39,775 bases of DNA from Bacteroidales bacterium (GCA_026931725.1 JAIXLE010000159.1:1-39775); one strand, 5' to 3'. Shown: positions 1 through 8,547, numbered from the stretch's first letter. Made by a program: numbers and translations. Notes: a model not told the origin generated them from the sequence alone.

Positions 1-304
1 AGGCCACCGCCGCGACTCGTCCGCCGTCAAGGTCTTGCAGAGTCATCGACTTGAGCAGGTCGTTGACATCCCGTTCCAAAAAGGTCAGGTCGACGCGGGC
101 ATCCCCGGTGACGGTGCCTTCACGGGCAAAATAGCCAACGCCGGAATTGAACAGCACCACCCGCGAGACAGGCAACGCGGTGGTCAGTTGCGGATCGGCT
201 TGAGCCGCATCGACCGTGTTGGAGATGAGCCGATCGGCGAGCAATCCCACCCCGATCGCCCCGAGAATCGGAGCCAACCACAACGCTCGACGCAACTTCC
301 GCAT
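1..304 (-). CDS. DUF4139-like exported protein, N-terminal part (runs off the window)
   Basis: Reading the minus strand from an ATG at 302-304 gives an open frame of 101 codons that continues past base 1. A GGAGGG ribosome site lies at 311-316, six bases before the ATG. The N-terminus is basic (MRKLRRALWLAP) and followed by a hydrophobic stretch, so it is probably exported or membrane-anchored. After about residue 45 comes VVLFNSGVGYFAREG, then a segment with DVNDLLKSM and LQDLDGG, which resembles the N-terminal part of DUF4139/DUF4140 proteins, a family of unknown function common in planctomycetes. It follows metG on the same strand with an 86-base gap and may be cotranscribed. The family call rests on remembered motif similarity; the existence of the gene is well supported by the RBS and the open frame. 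Confidence 0.75.
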   Translation of the reverse strand, partial: MRKLRRALWLAPILGAIGVGLLADRLISNTVDAAQADPQLTTALPVSRVVLFNSGVGYFAREGTVTGDARVDLTFLERDVNDLLKSMTLQDLDGGRVAAVA

Positions 305-390
305 GACGCACCCTCCGGCGTGAGAAATGGAACCTCGCTCTTACAACGAGACTCCCCAGCCGAAAGTTTGCGTGGTCGGTGTGGTTTCTG

Positions 391-1968
391 TCAACCGATG
401 CGGGGGAACAGCGGTTTCGGTTTGCCGTCGATGAGCGTGGCCGTGACACGCAGGTTTTCGGGTTGCGCTTTCCGTTCCGCAGCGTCCGCGTACCGTACCT
501 CCGCCCAAGGAGTCGAGAAATTGAAACTGGTGTAGATGGCCTCGGTCGAACGGGGAATGAACGGTTTCAACAGAATCGCGGCGATGCGGAGGGCTTCGAC
601 CACATTGTGCAGGATCGCCGCTGCCGCGGTCGGGTCGGTTTTGACGACCTTCCACGGTTCCTTGTCGCCGATATACTTGTTGGCCGGGTACAGCAGATGC
701 GTCATGACCGCTTGCAGAGCCTGGTTGTACTCACAGGCTTCCACACGGTTGCGGACCTCTCGGGTCAACGCGGCGGCATCGAACCCATCCGCAATGACTT
801 CGGGTGTGCGTCCAGCGGTTCCGGGGAAGACACCGCCGAGACTCTTCGACGGGATTGTGATTGTTCGGCTCAACAAATTACCGAGCGTGTTGGCCAAATC
901 CGTGTTGAACACTTCGACAAACCGACTGAAGCTGAAATCGCCGTCTGACGGGAACGGACACTCCCGCAGGAAGTAGTAACGGAACCCTTCGGAACTGAAC
1001 TGGGTAATCAGGTCCATCGGTTCGGTGACGTTGCCGAGAGTCTTGCTTTCTTTCACCTTCTCGCCGGTTTTGTCGTCTCGCCGGTAGACAAACCCGTGGC
1101 CGAACACCTGCTTTGGGGTTTCTTCCCCGGCTGCCCAGAGCATCGCGGGCCAGATGTGGCAGTGAAAGCGGGTAATATCCTTCCCGATGAAGTGGATGTC
1201 CGCGGGCCAGAATTGGTCGAATGTCGCACGATCGTCACCGTAACCGATGCCGGTGATGTACGACAGCAGGGCATCGAACCAGACGTAGATGGTGAATTCC
1301 GGGTCGAACGGTAGACGAATGCCCCATTCCTCGCCGTGGCGGGAAATGTTCAGGTCTTGCAGCCCTTCGTTCTCGATGAAGCCGATCATTTCGTTGCGTC
1401 GGCTTTCCGGCTGCACGAACGTCGGGTTCTCTTTCAAGAATGTGAGCAACCGATCCTGGAACGCGGACAGGCGGAAATACCAACACGGTTCCGCACGACG
1501 GATCAGCGGGCGTTTGTGGTTGGGGCACTGACCGGCGTTCTCGGCGTGAATCTTGTCGCTTTTGAATTCTTCACACCCTGGGCAGAACCAACCTTCGTAG
1601 CTGCCTTTGTAGATGTGACCGTTGTCGTAGACTTTTTGCACGAACTTCCGGGCACACTCTTTGTGGCGGGGGTGGCTAGTTTGGATGAAGCTATCGTAGC
1701 TGATGTCGAGGGCATCCCAGACTTCGCGGAACTGGCGGGCCATCTCATCGCAGTATGCCTGCGGTTCCTGGCCGAGTTCCTGGGCGCGGCCCGCGACTTT
1801 CAGCGTGTTTTCGTCGTTGCCCATGAGGAAATGGACTGCGTACCCCTCCATTCGCCGGTAGCGGGCTTGCACATCGGCTCCGAGTTTCTCGAACGCGGTG
1901 CCGATGTGGGGTCGACTATTGGGGTAGTCAATCGCGGTGGTCTGAAACCAGCGGGGTTTGGCGGTCAC
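391..1968 (-). CDS. metG: Methionyl-tRNA synthetase
   Basis: Charges tRNA-Met with methionine in the cytoplasm. The class I HIGH-type signature is seen near the N-terminus as YPNSRPHIGTA, and the connective domain holds one zinc knuckle (WFCPGCEEF followed by QCPNHKRP). The KMSKS loop reads KESKT before LGNVTEP, an unusual form. The anticodon-binding helical domain follows (FRYYFLRECPF, then DLANTLGNLLSR). At 525 residues it lacks the C-terminal EMAP-type tRNA-binding domain found in some bacterial enzymes. The start chosen is GTG at 1966-1968 because GAGGAG lies seven bases upstream; a TTG five codons earlier lies ahead of that site. It follows trxB by 59 bases on the same strand, so the two are probably one transcript. 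Confidence 0.96.
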   Translation of the reverse strand: MTAKPRWFQTTAIDYPNSRPHIGTAFEKLGADVQARYRRMEGYAVHFLMGNDENTLKVAGRAQELGQEPQAYCDEMARQFREVWDALDISYDSFIQTSHPRHKECARKFVQKVYDNGHIYKGSYEGWFCPGCEEFKSDKIHAENAGQCPNHKRPLIRRAEPCWYFRLSAFQDRLLTFLKENPTFVQPESRRNEMIGFIENEGLQDLNISRHGEEWGIRLPFDPEFTIYVWFDALLSYITGIGYGDDRATFDQFWPADIHFIGKDITRFHCHIWPAMLWAAGEETPKQVFGHGFVYRRDDKTGEKVKESKTLGNVTEPMDLITQFSSEGFRYYFLRECPFPSDGDFSFSRFVEVFNTDLANTLGNLLSRTITIPSKSLGGVFPGTAGRTPEVIADGFDAAALTREVRNRVEACEYNQALQAVMTHLLYPANKYIGDKEPWKVVKTDPTAAAAILHNVVEALRIAAILLKPFIPRSTEAIYTSFNFSTPWAEVRYADAAERKAQPENLRVTATLIDGKPKPLFPRIG

Positions 1969-2027
1969 GCAGCAACTCCTCAATTTCCATCTTTGACATC
2001 AGAACGAATAAACCGATCATACCGAAT

Positions 2028-3098
2028 TCAAGCTAACCCATGATGCGTGAGCCAGCGTTCCGCGTCGAGGGCAGCCATGCACCCCGTGCCCGCGGCGGAA
2101 ATCGCTTGCCGATAGTAGTCATCGGCCACGTCACCAGCCGCAAAGACACCGTCGACGCTGGTATAGGTGCGTGACAAGGTGGTCCATTTGATGTAGCCAG
2201 TCGGGGTCAGTTCGATCTGTCCTTTCAAGAAGCCGACGTTCGGGGTGTGGCCAATGGCCAGGAACAGCCCCGACGCGGCGATTTCGCGCTTCTCGCCCGT
2301 CTGGTTGTTCCGCACCCGAATCGCGGTGACACCGGCTTTGTCTTCGCCCAAGACTTCATCGACTTCCGTGTGCCAGTGAATTTTAATCTTGTCGTTCGCC
2401 CGTGCCCGCTCCGCCATGAGTTTGCTCGCGCGGAGGACATCCCGGCGGACCAGGAGATGCACCTCACTGCTGAACTTGGCCAGGTACGCGGATTCTTCCA
2501 ACGCGGTATCGCCTCCACCGACGACACAGAGTGGCTTGTTGCGGAACCGGGGGAGCGCCCCGTCACACACGGCACAGGCGGAGACACCACGATTCTTGAA
2601 ATGATCCTCACTCGGTAGGCCGAGGTAGTTCGCGCGGGCACCCGTCGCAATAATGACCGTCAGCGCTTCGCTGGTTTGGCCATCGTGCGTGGTGAGGGTG
2701 AACGGTTTCTTCTGGAAATCGACCTTCACTACATCTTTCGATTCGATCCGTGTGCCGAAGTTGACGGCCTGCTGCCGCATCAATGCGACCAGTTCGGGGC
2801 CGTTGATGCCGTGCGTCGGTTGGGGGGCATCGGTGGCGACCCAATAGGGGAAATCGGGGTCATCGGCTTTCAGGGCCGTTTTGAGGTATTGCCGGGTGTC
2901 GCCCGCGGGCCAACTGGGGAAGTTTTCGACTTCCGTGGTCAGGGCGAGTTGTCCGAGCGGCATGGTGCCGTGGGCTCGGTTATTGTCGTCGTAAGGGTTT
3001 CCTTGAAAGACGAGCGGTTCCAGACTGGCCCGAGCCGCGTAGATGGCGGCTGTCCAGGCCGCGGGGCCGGAACCGATGATGATGACTTTCTCCGGCAT
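2028..3098 (-). CDS. trxB: Thioredoxin reductase (NADPH), with an internal insertion
   Basis: Flavoprotein that reduces thioredoxin with NADPH. The N-terminal FAD-binding Rossmann motif is [16 protein letters not shown]. The redox-active pair is CAVC (Cys175 and Cys178 in this numbering), followed by the NADPH-binding motif [12 protein letters not shown], and the C-terminal FAD motif ends in FAAGDVADD. The ATG at 3096-3098 has GGAG six bases ahead; a TTG eight codons upstream opens the same frame but lacks such a site. At 356 residues it is about 35 longer than the classic enzyme. Much of the excess lies between the ENFP segment and [12 protein letters not shown], in the FAD domain. It is the first gene of a probable trxB-metG-DUF4139 unit. 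Confidence 0.95.
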   Translation of the reverse strand: MPEKVIIIGSGPAAWTAAIYAARASLEPLVFQGNPYDDNNRAHGTMPLGQLALTTEVENFPSWPAGDTRQYLKTALKADDPDFPYWVATDAPQPTHGINGPELVALMRQQAVNFGTRIESKDVVKVDFQKKPFTLTTHDGQTSEALTVIIATGARANYLGLPSEDHFKNRGVSACAVCDGALPRFRNKPLCVVGGGDTALEESAYLAKFSSEVHLLVRRDVLRASKLMAERARANDKIKIHWHTEVDEVLGEDKAGVTAIRVRNNQTGEKREIAASGLFLAIGHTPNVGFLKGQIELTPTGYIKWTTLSRTYTSVDGVFAAGDVADDYYRQAISAAGTGCMAALDAERWLTHHGLA

Positions 3099-3152
3099 AT
3101 TCGACTCCGAGTGATGCGGCAAATTCCGCTAGTGGTAATCGGCAATCGTACT

Positions 3153-3180
3153 ATTCTAGACCAGTAGCCCCGGTTGTCCG
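3153..3180 (-). promoter_or_regulatory. Candidate sigma70-type promoter for trxB
   Basis: On the minus strand CGGACA (3175-3180) and TAGAAT (3153-3158) are separated by 16 bases. Transcription would begin near 3146, giving a leader of about 48 bases before the trxB ATG. The -10 box is good and the -35 box matches four of six positions. This is pattern reading only. Confidence 0.35.
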
Positions 3181-3264
3181 GTGGATTGACGATCGGAGTT
3201 GTCTGGTTCTCCGATCGGCTCAACCTATACCAGAGTGTTACCGTCTGTCCCCCACGATTCCAAC

Positions 3265-4590
3265 ATGCTTCGGCTGACCGATTTACGGGAAATCCTGCGG
3301 TATGTGCCTCGGTTTCGGGACCGAGTCTTCGTGATCGCAGTGGATGGGGCGATTGTCGAGGATGACAATTTCCCAAATATCCTATTGGATATTGCCCTGC
3401 TCCGCAGTTTGAGCGTTCGGGTGGTGCTGGTTCATGGTGCAGCCGCCCAGATTCGCCGTTTTGCCGAGGCGGCCCGGCTCACACCATCGGATGTCGATGG
3501 CACCGGCATCACCGATGCGGCCACACTCCAAATCGCCATCACCGCCGCCAACCGGGTGACACACGAGATTTTGGAAGGTTTGTCCGCAAACGACCTGCGG
3601 GGTGCTTGCCCGAATGCGTTGGTCGCGCACCCCGCGGGTATCCTCAAGGGAGTCGATCATCAGTTTACGGGGCGGGTCGAGCGCGTCGATGCGTTCCTAC
3701 TCCAAACGCTGCTGGAACGGGACATTATCCCGGTGATTCCTCCTTTGGGTGTCGATGGTGTTGGTCATACTTATCGGCTCAATTCGGACGCGGTCGCTGT
3801 TGAAATTGCGCGAACTTTGGGAGCCGTGAAACTTGTTTATCTGACCACGGAAGGCGGTATCCGTGGACCCCGCGGCGTGATTCGGCAACTGACCGTGCAA
3901 GAAGCGGAAATCTACCTCAAATCGCATCAGGCTGAGTTGCCCGCCGTGCAGGTGACGAAACTCATGCACGCCATCCGGGCGGGTCAGGGAGGTGTCGAAC
4001 GGGTCCACATCATCGACGGCCGCGAACAGGAAGGGCTGCTCGGCGAAGTTTTTAGCAACGAAGGGATCGGCACGCTGGTGTACGCCAACGAATACCAAGC
4101 GATTCGCCCGGCCCTCAAGAAAGATATTCGGGCCGTCTACAACCTGATTCAGCGGGGCATCCGCAGCGATGAACTCGTCAAACGCACCCGGTCTGACCTG
4201 GAAAAACGGATCGCGGATTACTTCGTCTTTGAAGTGGACCGTTACCCGGTGGCGTGTGTGGCGCTGCACCCGTACCCGGAGGCGAACATGGCCGAACTCG
4301 CCTCCATTTATGTCGACCCCCGGTACGAAAATCAGGGCATCGGCGGCCGATTGATTGCCTACGCGGAGTCCCAGGCGCGGGCACGCGGGTTCGGCACCCT
4401 GTTTTGCCTGTCCACTCAGGCGGTGAATTACTTCATTCACAAGGGTGGCTTTCAGATCGGATCGCCAGACGACCTGCCCACGGCACGCCGGGAAGCCTAT
4501 ACCCGCAGTGGCCGCCGGAGTCGGGTGCTGGTGAAGCCGCTTTCGGAAACGCCGAAACCAGAACCAGAACCGGCTTTGCCGCCGCCGTAA
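3265..4590 (+). CDS. argA: N-acetylglutamate synthase (amino-acid kinase fold plus GNAT)
   Basis: Makes N-acetylglutamate from glutamate and acetyl-CoA, the first step of arginine synthesis. At 441 residues it matches the length of the classic two-domain ArgA. Residues 1 to about 280 form an amino-acid-kinase-like domain with VVLVHGAAAQI and later YRLNSDAVAVEIA. From about 290 onward is a GNAT acetyltransferase domain containing YENQGIGGRLI, the acetyl-CoA loop, and NYFIHKGGF near the C-terminus. The start is taken at the ATG at 3265, where homology to the family begins; an in-frame upstream start at 3199 would add 22 residues of no recognisable character. No clear Shine-Dalgarno site precedes it. 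It is transcribed away from trxB. Confidence 0.92.
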   Translation: MLRLTDLREILRYVPRFRDRVFVIAVDGAIVEDDNFPNILLDIALLRSLSVRVVLVHGAAAQIRRFAEAARLTPSDVDGTGITDAATLQIAITAANRVTHEILEGLSANDLRGACPNALVAHPAGILKGVDHQFTGRVERVDAFLLQTLLERDIIPVIPPLGVDGVGHTYRLNSDAVAVEIARTLGAVKLVYLTTEGGIRGPRGVIRQLTVQEAEIYLKSHQAELPAVQVTKLMHAIRAGQGGVERVHIIDGREQEGLLGEVFSNEGIGTLVYANEYQAIRPALKKDIRAVYNLIQRGIRSDELVKRTRSDLEKRIADYFVFEVDRYPVACVALHPYPEANMAELASIYVDPRYENQGIGGRLIAYAESQARARGFGTLFCLSTQAVNYFIHKGGFQIGSPDDLPTARREAYTRSGRRSRVLVKPLSETPKPEPEPALPPP

Positions 4591-4696
4591 ACCGTGGCTC
4601 TCCTGCGGATTATCGCGGTCACACGGCTCCCGGAACTGCGATTCCGCCTCGGTGGGCCCGATCCGCTGTGAGCGACGTTGCCAACGGAACCGATGA

Positions 4697-4723
4697 CTCA
4701 CGCATCACACCTGGTAGCGTGAG
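4697..4723 (+). repeat. Inverted repeat just upstream of a start codon
   Basis: CTCACGC (4697-4703) and GCGTGAG (4717-4723) are exact inverted copies separated by 13 bases. The right arm holds most of the GAGG ribosome-site candidate for the gene starting at 4730, so folding would hide it. A 7-base repeat can arise by chance. Confidence 0.4.
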
Positions 4724-4729
4724 GTTCCC

Positions 4730-5053
4730 ATGTCGACATTTTACATCCTTCCCCCACGCGAATGCCTGGAACAAACGGTAGCGTCTTTTTTAGATCGGCT
4801 CGTTCCCGGTTTGCCCGCACCGGAGGGACTGTGTGAACGCATTCTCAATTTCCTGAGCGATCAACCGGATCTGTTCGTCGTTCATCGGGAAGACTTGGCA
4901 GGGTTTACGGAACTGGCGGACGAACTCGCCGAGGGATTTGGGGCGGAACCACAAGACCGCGTCGTTGAAGTGGGGATGATGCACGGTTCCGCACCCGCGG
5001 CGGTTCGCACCTGGACCATGCCGGATTCCGTTCCCGACCGGCGCGTAGCCTGA
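4730..5053 (+). CDS. Small hypothetical protein
   Basis: A 107-residue soluble protein with no signal peptide, membrane segment or cysteine-rich motif; I do not recognise the family. It is acidic in the middle (REDLAGFTELADELAEGFG) and ends with a proline- and arginine-containing tail (PDSVPDRRVA). The ATG at 4730 follows a GAGG site by five bases. It lies 139 bases after argA and 74 bases before the next gene on the same strand. The codon use matches its neighbours and there is no competing frame, so I regard it as real. No function can be given. Confidence 0.7.
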   Translation: MSTFYILPPRECLEQTVASFLDRLVPGLPAPEGLCERILNFLSDQPDLFVVHREDLAGFTELADELAEGFGAEPQDRVVEVGMMHGSAPAAVRTWTMPDSVPDRRVA

Positions 5054-5127
5054 TAGAATAACCGAGGTAGTGTGGAAACATCCCAAACCTTGCGATTCAC
5101 CCAGACGAACAACCCTGGAACTTTCCG

Positions 5128-5682
5128 ATGAGCTCGACCGATCCCTTCGACAGTGACGATGGCTGGGCAGACCTCGCCCGTGAACTCGAACTCGACCGGA
5201 ACAGCGGTTCGGAATCGGTGACTCACACGCAAGCGGACCCGGTGGAGTACGCCACACATTGCGTAGACGATGACACGGATTCGGAAGGCGAATCGAGCGA
5301 CCCGGACCTCTTCGATGCGGTCAGTCGTGATCGTTCCTCACTTGATGATGACGATGGTGACGAGGACGGCGAACTGGGTTCCACTTCAGCGGAGGAGGAG
5401 GGCGAAGACGGTGGTACGAAGAAACGTCGCCGTCGTCGCCGTCGCCGGAAAAAGAAGGCCGGGGCCACGGATGCCCAGACTGCGGAAGGCCATTCCCCAG
5501 AAACCCACTCGGAGGAAGGCCTCGCCGTGGAAGCGGAAACCGAAGAGGTCGAAGAATCTTACGCGGATGACTCCGATCATGAGGGCACCACGCCGGAAAT
5601 GACCCGTGAACTGATTCGGACCTGGAATGTCCCCTCATGGAATGAAATCGTCGCGGGCTTGTATCGACCGCAGGACCGCTAA
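5128..5682 (+). CDS. Low-complexity acidic protein with a basic core
   Basis: A 184-residue protein, almost certainly largely disordered. Residues 1-90 are strongly acidic, with a run of aspartates (SSLDDDDGDEDGE). A basic run follows around residue 98 (KKRRRRRRRRKKK), and then a second acidic stretch rich in Glu. Only the C-terminus looks folded: MTRELIRTWNVPSWNEIVAG. That ending is the best handle for finding relatives, and I recall similar planctomycete proteins whose C-terminus ends this way, but I cannot name a family. The basic core suggests nucleic-acid binding, which is inference. A strong terminator follows 58 bases after the stop. The antisense frames over the same region are artefacts of the simple sequence. 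Confidence 0.8.
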   Translation: MSSTDPFDSDDGWADLARELELDRNSGSESVTHTQADPVEYATHCVDDDTDSEGESSDPDLFDAVSRDRSSLDDDDGDEDGELGSTSAEEEGEDGGTKKRRRRRRRRKKKAGATDAQTAEGHSPETHSEEGLAVEAETEEVEESYADDSDHEGTTPEMTRELIRTWNVPSWNEIVAGLYRPQDR

Positions 5683-5740
5683 GCCAACAACGAGGCAGCG
5701 GGCCGATATTTCCGTTATTCCCCTCGGACTTTGCCCCGCA

Positions 5741-5773
5741 TCACTCCCCTGTTTCGGGGGAGTGACCTTTTTT
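5741..5773 (+). terminator. Intrinsic terminator
   Basis: TCACTCCCC (5741-5749) pairs with GGGGAGTGA (5757-5765) around a 7-base loop, followed at once by CCTTTTTTG. The stem is perfect and the T run is on the plus strand, so it ends the transcript of the gene at 5128-5682. The minus-strand side lacks a T run. Confidence 0.88.
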
Positions 5774-5799
5774 GATGATTCTGGCGAGAACCATGCCAA

Positions 5800-6594
5800 T
5801 TATTCTGTTGTGGGCGTGGGTTTGGCTGGTGCGGAGACGCAATCCGCGGATGTGAACTCCCGGACAGCGAGCCGGGTTTGATGGCTCGCGAAGCGGTCGC
5901 CTGCTGCGGTGCGGCCTTGGAAATAGTCCTTTTGCCAGCCCCGCTCGACCGTGGCCTGATCGAGGGACTTTAACCCCGCCAGGAAACCCGAACGACTGCG
6001 TTCCCATTCCCGGTATTGTTCGTGCAATTCCGGGTCCGCCTTCATCGGCACAATGCGTGGGATCAGAGATTCCGTCAGTCCACGCGGAATGGGCACGATC
6101 ATGCACATCGGTTCCCCAGCGGCAAAACTGATCCACTCGTTCGCGCGTGTGGCCTTCCAGTTCATCGTGAAAGTCGACATCGCCCAATCGGTTTCCACCA
6201 CACCTTCGAGCGGCTGAATGCCGTCTTTGATGTGGTTCGCTGGGCCTTTGACCCACAGGTTGATACCGGGCGGCGTGCGGAAGACCCACGGGAGCGAGAA
6301 CGTCAGAACGCCACTGCCAAAGTGACTAGTAATCGCGGAATCGCTTGGCCCATCGAATCGGACTTCCAGGTCTGAGGTGAGAGCTCCCCCATACCAGTAG
6401 ACACGGAACCCGACGGGATTGGTGAGTACCCAGCCGTTCTGGTTGGCAATGTTCAGCGGTAAACAGCGGTAGGGGAACCGCTGCGGGGCGGCCTCCATCC
6501 AGTCACGTTCCACTGGGGCCGATTGCAACCCAATAGTCGCATGGTCGTAAATCTGGTAGGCCGTCAAATACGCCGATTCCTCCGATGCGACCAC
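5800..6594 (-). CDS. DUF6065-like protein; start codon uncertain
   Basis: About 264 residues as listed. The conserved core starts at LTAYQIYDHA and includes WMEAAPQRFPYRCLPL, GWVLTNPVGF and WVKGPANHIKDGI. This matches my memory of DUF6065, an uncharacterised soluble family. There are no membrane segments. The listed start is a GTG at 6592-6594 with no good ribosome site. A TTG at 6565-6567 has GGAGGA nine bases ahead. An ATT at 6646-6648 has a perfect GGAAGGAG (6655-6662) six bases ahead and stays in frame with no stop, which would add 18 residues (SSYRPEPERL...). The ATT would sit only 27 bases after the purF stop, as expected for a tight operon. Function unknown. Confidence 0.82.
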   Translation of the reverse strand: MVASEESAYLTAYQIYDHATIGLQSAPVERDWMEAAPQRFPYRCLPLNIANQNGWVLTNPVGFRVYWYGGALTSDLEVRFDGPSDSAITSHFGSGVLTFSLPWVFRTPPGINLWVKGPANHIKDGIQPLEGVVETDWAMSTFTMNWKATRANEWISFAAGEPMCMIVPIPRGLTESLIPRIVPMKADPELHEQYREWERSRSGFLAGLKSLDQATVERGWQKDYFQGRTAAGDRFASHQTRLAVREFTSADCVSAPAKPTPTTE

Positions 6595-6675
6595 TTCCGT
6601 CGCTGTGGGCTCGGTTAACCTTTCCGGTTCGGGACGATAGCTCGAAATGGTGGGCTCCTTCCGGGATCACGCACG

Positions 6676-8265
6676 TTATCGCCGCGTTCCAACGGGGCGG
6701 GGGTGGGGTGTACCGTTGTCACTGGCGGGTTTCGGCACCTTGGTCAGTTCCAATTGATAGCGTTTTTGTCCGGTTTCCGTGGGATAATGGCCCGTGACAC
6801 AAGCCCGGCACAGGCGTTCTTCCGGCAAACCGATGCATCGGGCGAGTGCATCCAACGGCAAATACTGCAAGCTGTCCGCACCGAGTTCGCGGGCCATCGC
6901 CTCTTGCTCGGCCAAGGTCGGCGATGCCCCGGCGACATACTTCGGAGCAAAGAGTTCGCCGACGGTGCTCATGTCGATGCCGTAGAAACAGGGTGCGACA
7001 ATCGGCGGGCAGGCGACTCGCACATGCACCTCGGCCGCGCCGCCCTGCTCGCGGATGAAGCTGAGCAGATTCCGCAGCGTGGTACTCCGCACAATCGAAT
7101 CTTCGACCAGCAGCACCCGCTTGCCATAGAGGACTTCTCGGAGGGGGGTGAACTTCAATCGGACCTTGTCGGCCCGGTTGCCCGCTTCGATGAAGGTGCG
7201 ACCAACATAGCGGTTGCGGATCAACCCTTCCACTGTCGGGATACCCAGTTCGTAGGCCATCGCGTCGGCCGCGGCCTTGCCGGTATCCGGGACGGGCACC
7301 ACGACGGTATTGCCATCCTTGTAGTCGAACAGGTTGAGTTCACGTTCTTTGCGGGCCAGTTCCTTTCCGAGCCCCGCGCGTGAGAGATAGACGCTCCGAT
7401 CGTCGAGCGTGCTGGCCACATTGGCAAAATAAACCCACTCGAAGAAGCAGTGCGACGGTGTCCGTTTCGGGGCGAAGCGATGGAACTGGATTTCCCCGTT
7501 GGAAATGTGGATCAACTCCCCCGGTGCGAGGGATTGAATGTTCTTGAATCCGAGATTCAGCAAGGCCACGCTCTCGCTGGCGGCCGCGAACATCGGCCCA
7601 TCCAGGGCGTAGCACAACGGCCGAAGCCCGATCGGATCCCGCAAGACGATCATCTCGCCGAAAGCGTTGAGGAACACGAGGTTGTAGGAACCATCAAATT
7701 TTTCACTGAGATGGGAGAAAACTTCGACCCAGTTCGGGTGCTGGTCGCCCCGAATGGCATGGGCCAGGAAGTGCATGATGACTTCGGTATCGTTGTCCCG
7801 TGTCAGGTGGTAATCGCTGAGGCCGAGCAACTCCGTGCGGAGAGCATCCAGATTGGCGAGATTGCCGTTGAAGGCGAAAGCGAACCACTTCCATTTACAA
7901 CCGTGCCGCCGCTCGAACGGTTGGGCGTAGGATTTCCCGGTGGGTCCGCAGGTGGCGTAGCGGGTGTGACCGATGGCGGCCCGGCCTGCGTACTCGTCCA
8001 TGATGGATTCGTACTTGTGGCTTTGGCTCATCCGAAAGGCTTCCGCCACGGGGCCGACATCTTTGTAAGTGTCGAGTAGCCGATCCCGTGCCGGGTTGAA
8101 CGTCGACATACCCGCCGCTAATTGCCCGCGATTCTGCAAATCCAGGAGCATCCGCGGCATCAATCGGGAAACCTGGTCCGGGTCGCCGGTCCAGAGGGGT
8201 GAGCGCGCGCCGTGCCCAAGATGATAAAGAGCCGCGACACCGCACTCATGCGCCAGTTCACCCAT
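6676..8265 (-). CDS. purF: Amidophosphoribosyltransferase
   Basis: First committed step of purine synthesis: PRPP plus glutamine to phosphoribosylamine. Cys8 (MGELAHECG) would become the N-terminal glutaminase nucleophile after removal of a seven-residue propeptide. The Ntn-type glutaminase half contains AIGHTRYATCGP and FAFNGNLANL. The PRPP loop is VLLVEDSIVRSTTLR. Cysteines in HCFFEWVYF, VAPCFYGIDM and CRACVTGHYPTE occupy the places where the Bacillus-type enzyme holds its iron-sulfur cluster, so this is probably the Fe-S type. Length 529 residues. It is transcribed divergently from the aldehyde dehydrogenase across a 327-base region and is followed closely by the DUF6065-like gene. Confidence 0.96.
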   Translation of the reverse strand: MGELAHECGVAALYHLGHGARSPLWTGDPDQVSRLMPRMLLDLQNRGQLAAGMSTFNPARDRLLDTYKDVGPVAEAFRMSQSHKYESIMDEYAGRAAIGHTRYATCGPTGKSYAQPFERRHGCKWKWFAFAFNGNLANLDALRTELLGLSDYHLTRDNDTEVIMHFLAHAIRGDQHPNWVEVFSHLSEKFDGSYNLVFLNAFGEMIVLRDPIGLRPLCYALDGPMFAAASESVALLNLGFKNIQSLAPGELIHISNGEIQFHRFAPKRTPSHCFFEWVYFANVASTLDDRSVYLSRAGLGKELARKERELNLFDYKDGNTVVVPVPDTGKAAADAMAYELGIPTVEGLIRNRYVGRTFIEAGNRADKVRLKFTPLREVLYGKRVLLVEDSIVRSTTLRNLLSFIREQGGAAEVHVRVACPPIVAPCFYGIDMSTVGELFAPKYVAGASPTLAEQEAMARELGADSLQYLPLDALARCIGLPEERLCRACVTGHYPTETGQKRYQLELTKVPKPASDNGTPHPRPVGTRR

Positions 8266-8289
8266 GTCACCGCCGGGGCAGGTGAAAGG

Positions 8290-8306
8290 AACCCTAAACG
8301 AGGGTT
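8290..8306 (-). repeat. Small hairpin in the purF leader
   Basis: AACCCT (8290-8295) and AGGGTT (8301-8306) form a perfect six-base stem with a five-base loop in the untranslated stretch between the predicted purF transcription start and its ATG. It may be an operator half-site or leader structure, or chance. Confidence 0.3.
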
Positions 8307-8331
8307 GAACCCGAGTTCAGCCCCTCTGGTG

Positions 8332-8360
8332 AATATAGTTCTCCGGGAACCGGCTTACAA
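8332..8360 (-). promoter_or_regulatory. Candidate sigma70-type promoter for purF
   Basis: On the minus strand TTGTAA (8355-8360) and TATATT (8332-8337) are separated by exactly 17 bases. Transcription would begin near 8325, about 60 bases ahead of the purF ATG. The rest of the 8266-8592 intergenic region holds no gene that I can support. Confidence 0.45.
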
Positions 8361-8518
8361 GGAAATCGCCCCGCTGGGTGATTTCGTCGGAATCTGTAGA
8401 CCTTTCCAACGACTGCTGGGAACGGAACGATCAATTCAAAAGAACCTTTCCGATGTTTTGGCATCGCAAAATAATACAAACATTCGTCAGAATCGGAGAA
8501 CTGGTGATTGTTCCCGGT

Positions 8519-8547
8519 TTGGGTTCGCGTTGGAACCGGGGTACAAT
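8519..8547 (+). promoter_or_regulatory. Candidate sigma70-type promoter for the aldehyde dehydrogenase gene
   Basis: TTGGGT (8519-8524), a 17-base spacer and TACAAT (8542-8547). Transcription would begin near 8554, giving a leader of about 39 bases that ends with GGAGGA before the ATG at 8593. Confidence 0.5.

Noticed and set aside
3697-4701. 334-residue minus-strand open frame
   Set aside because: Antisense to argA and without any recognisable motif or ribosome site.
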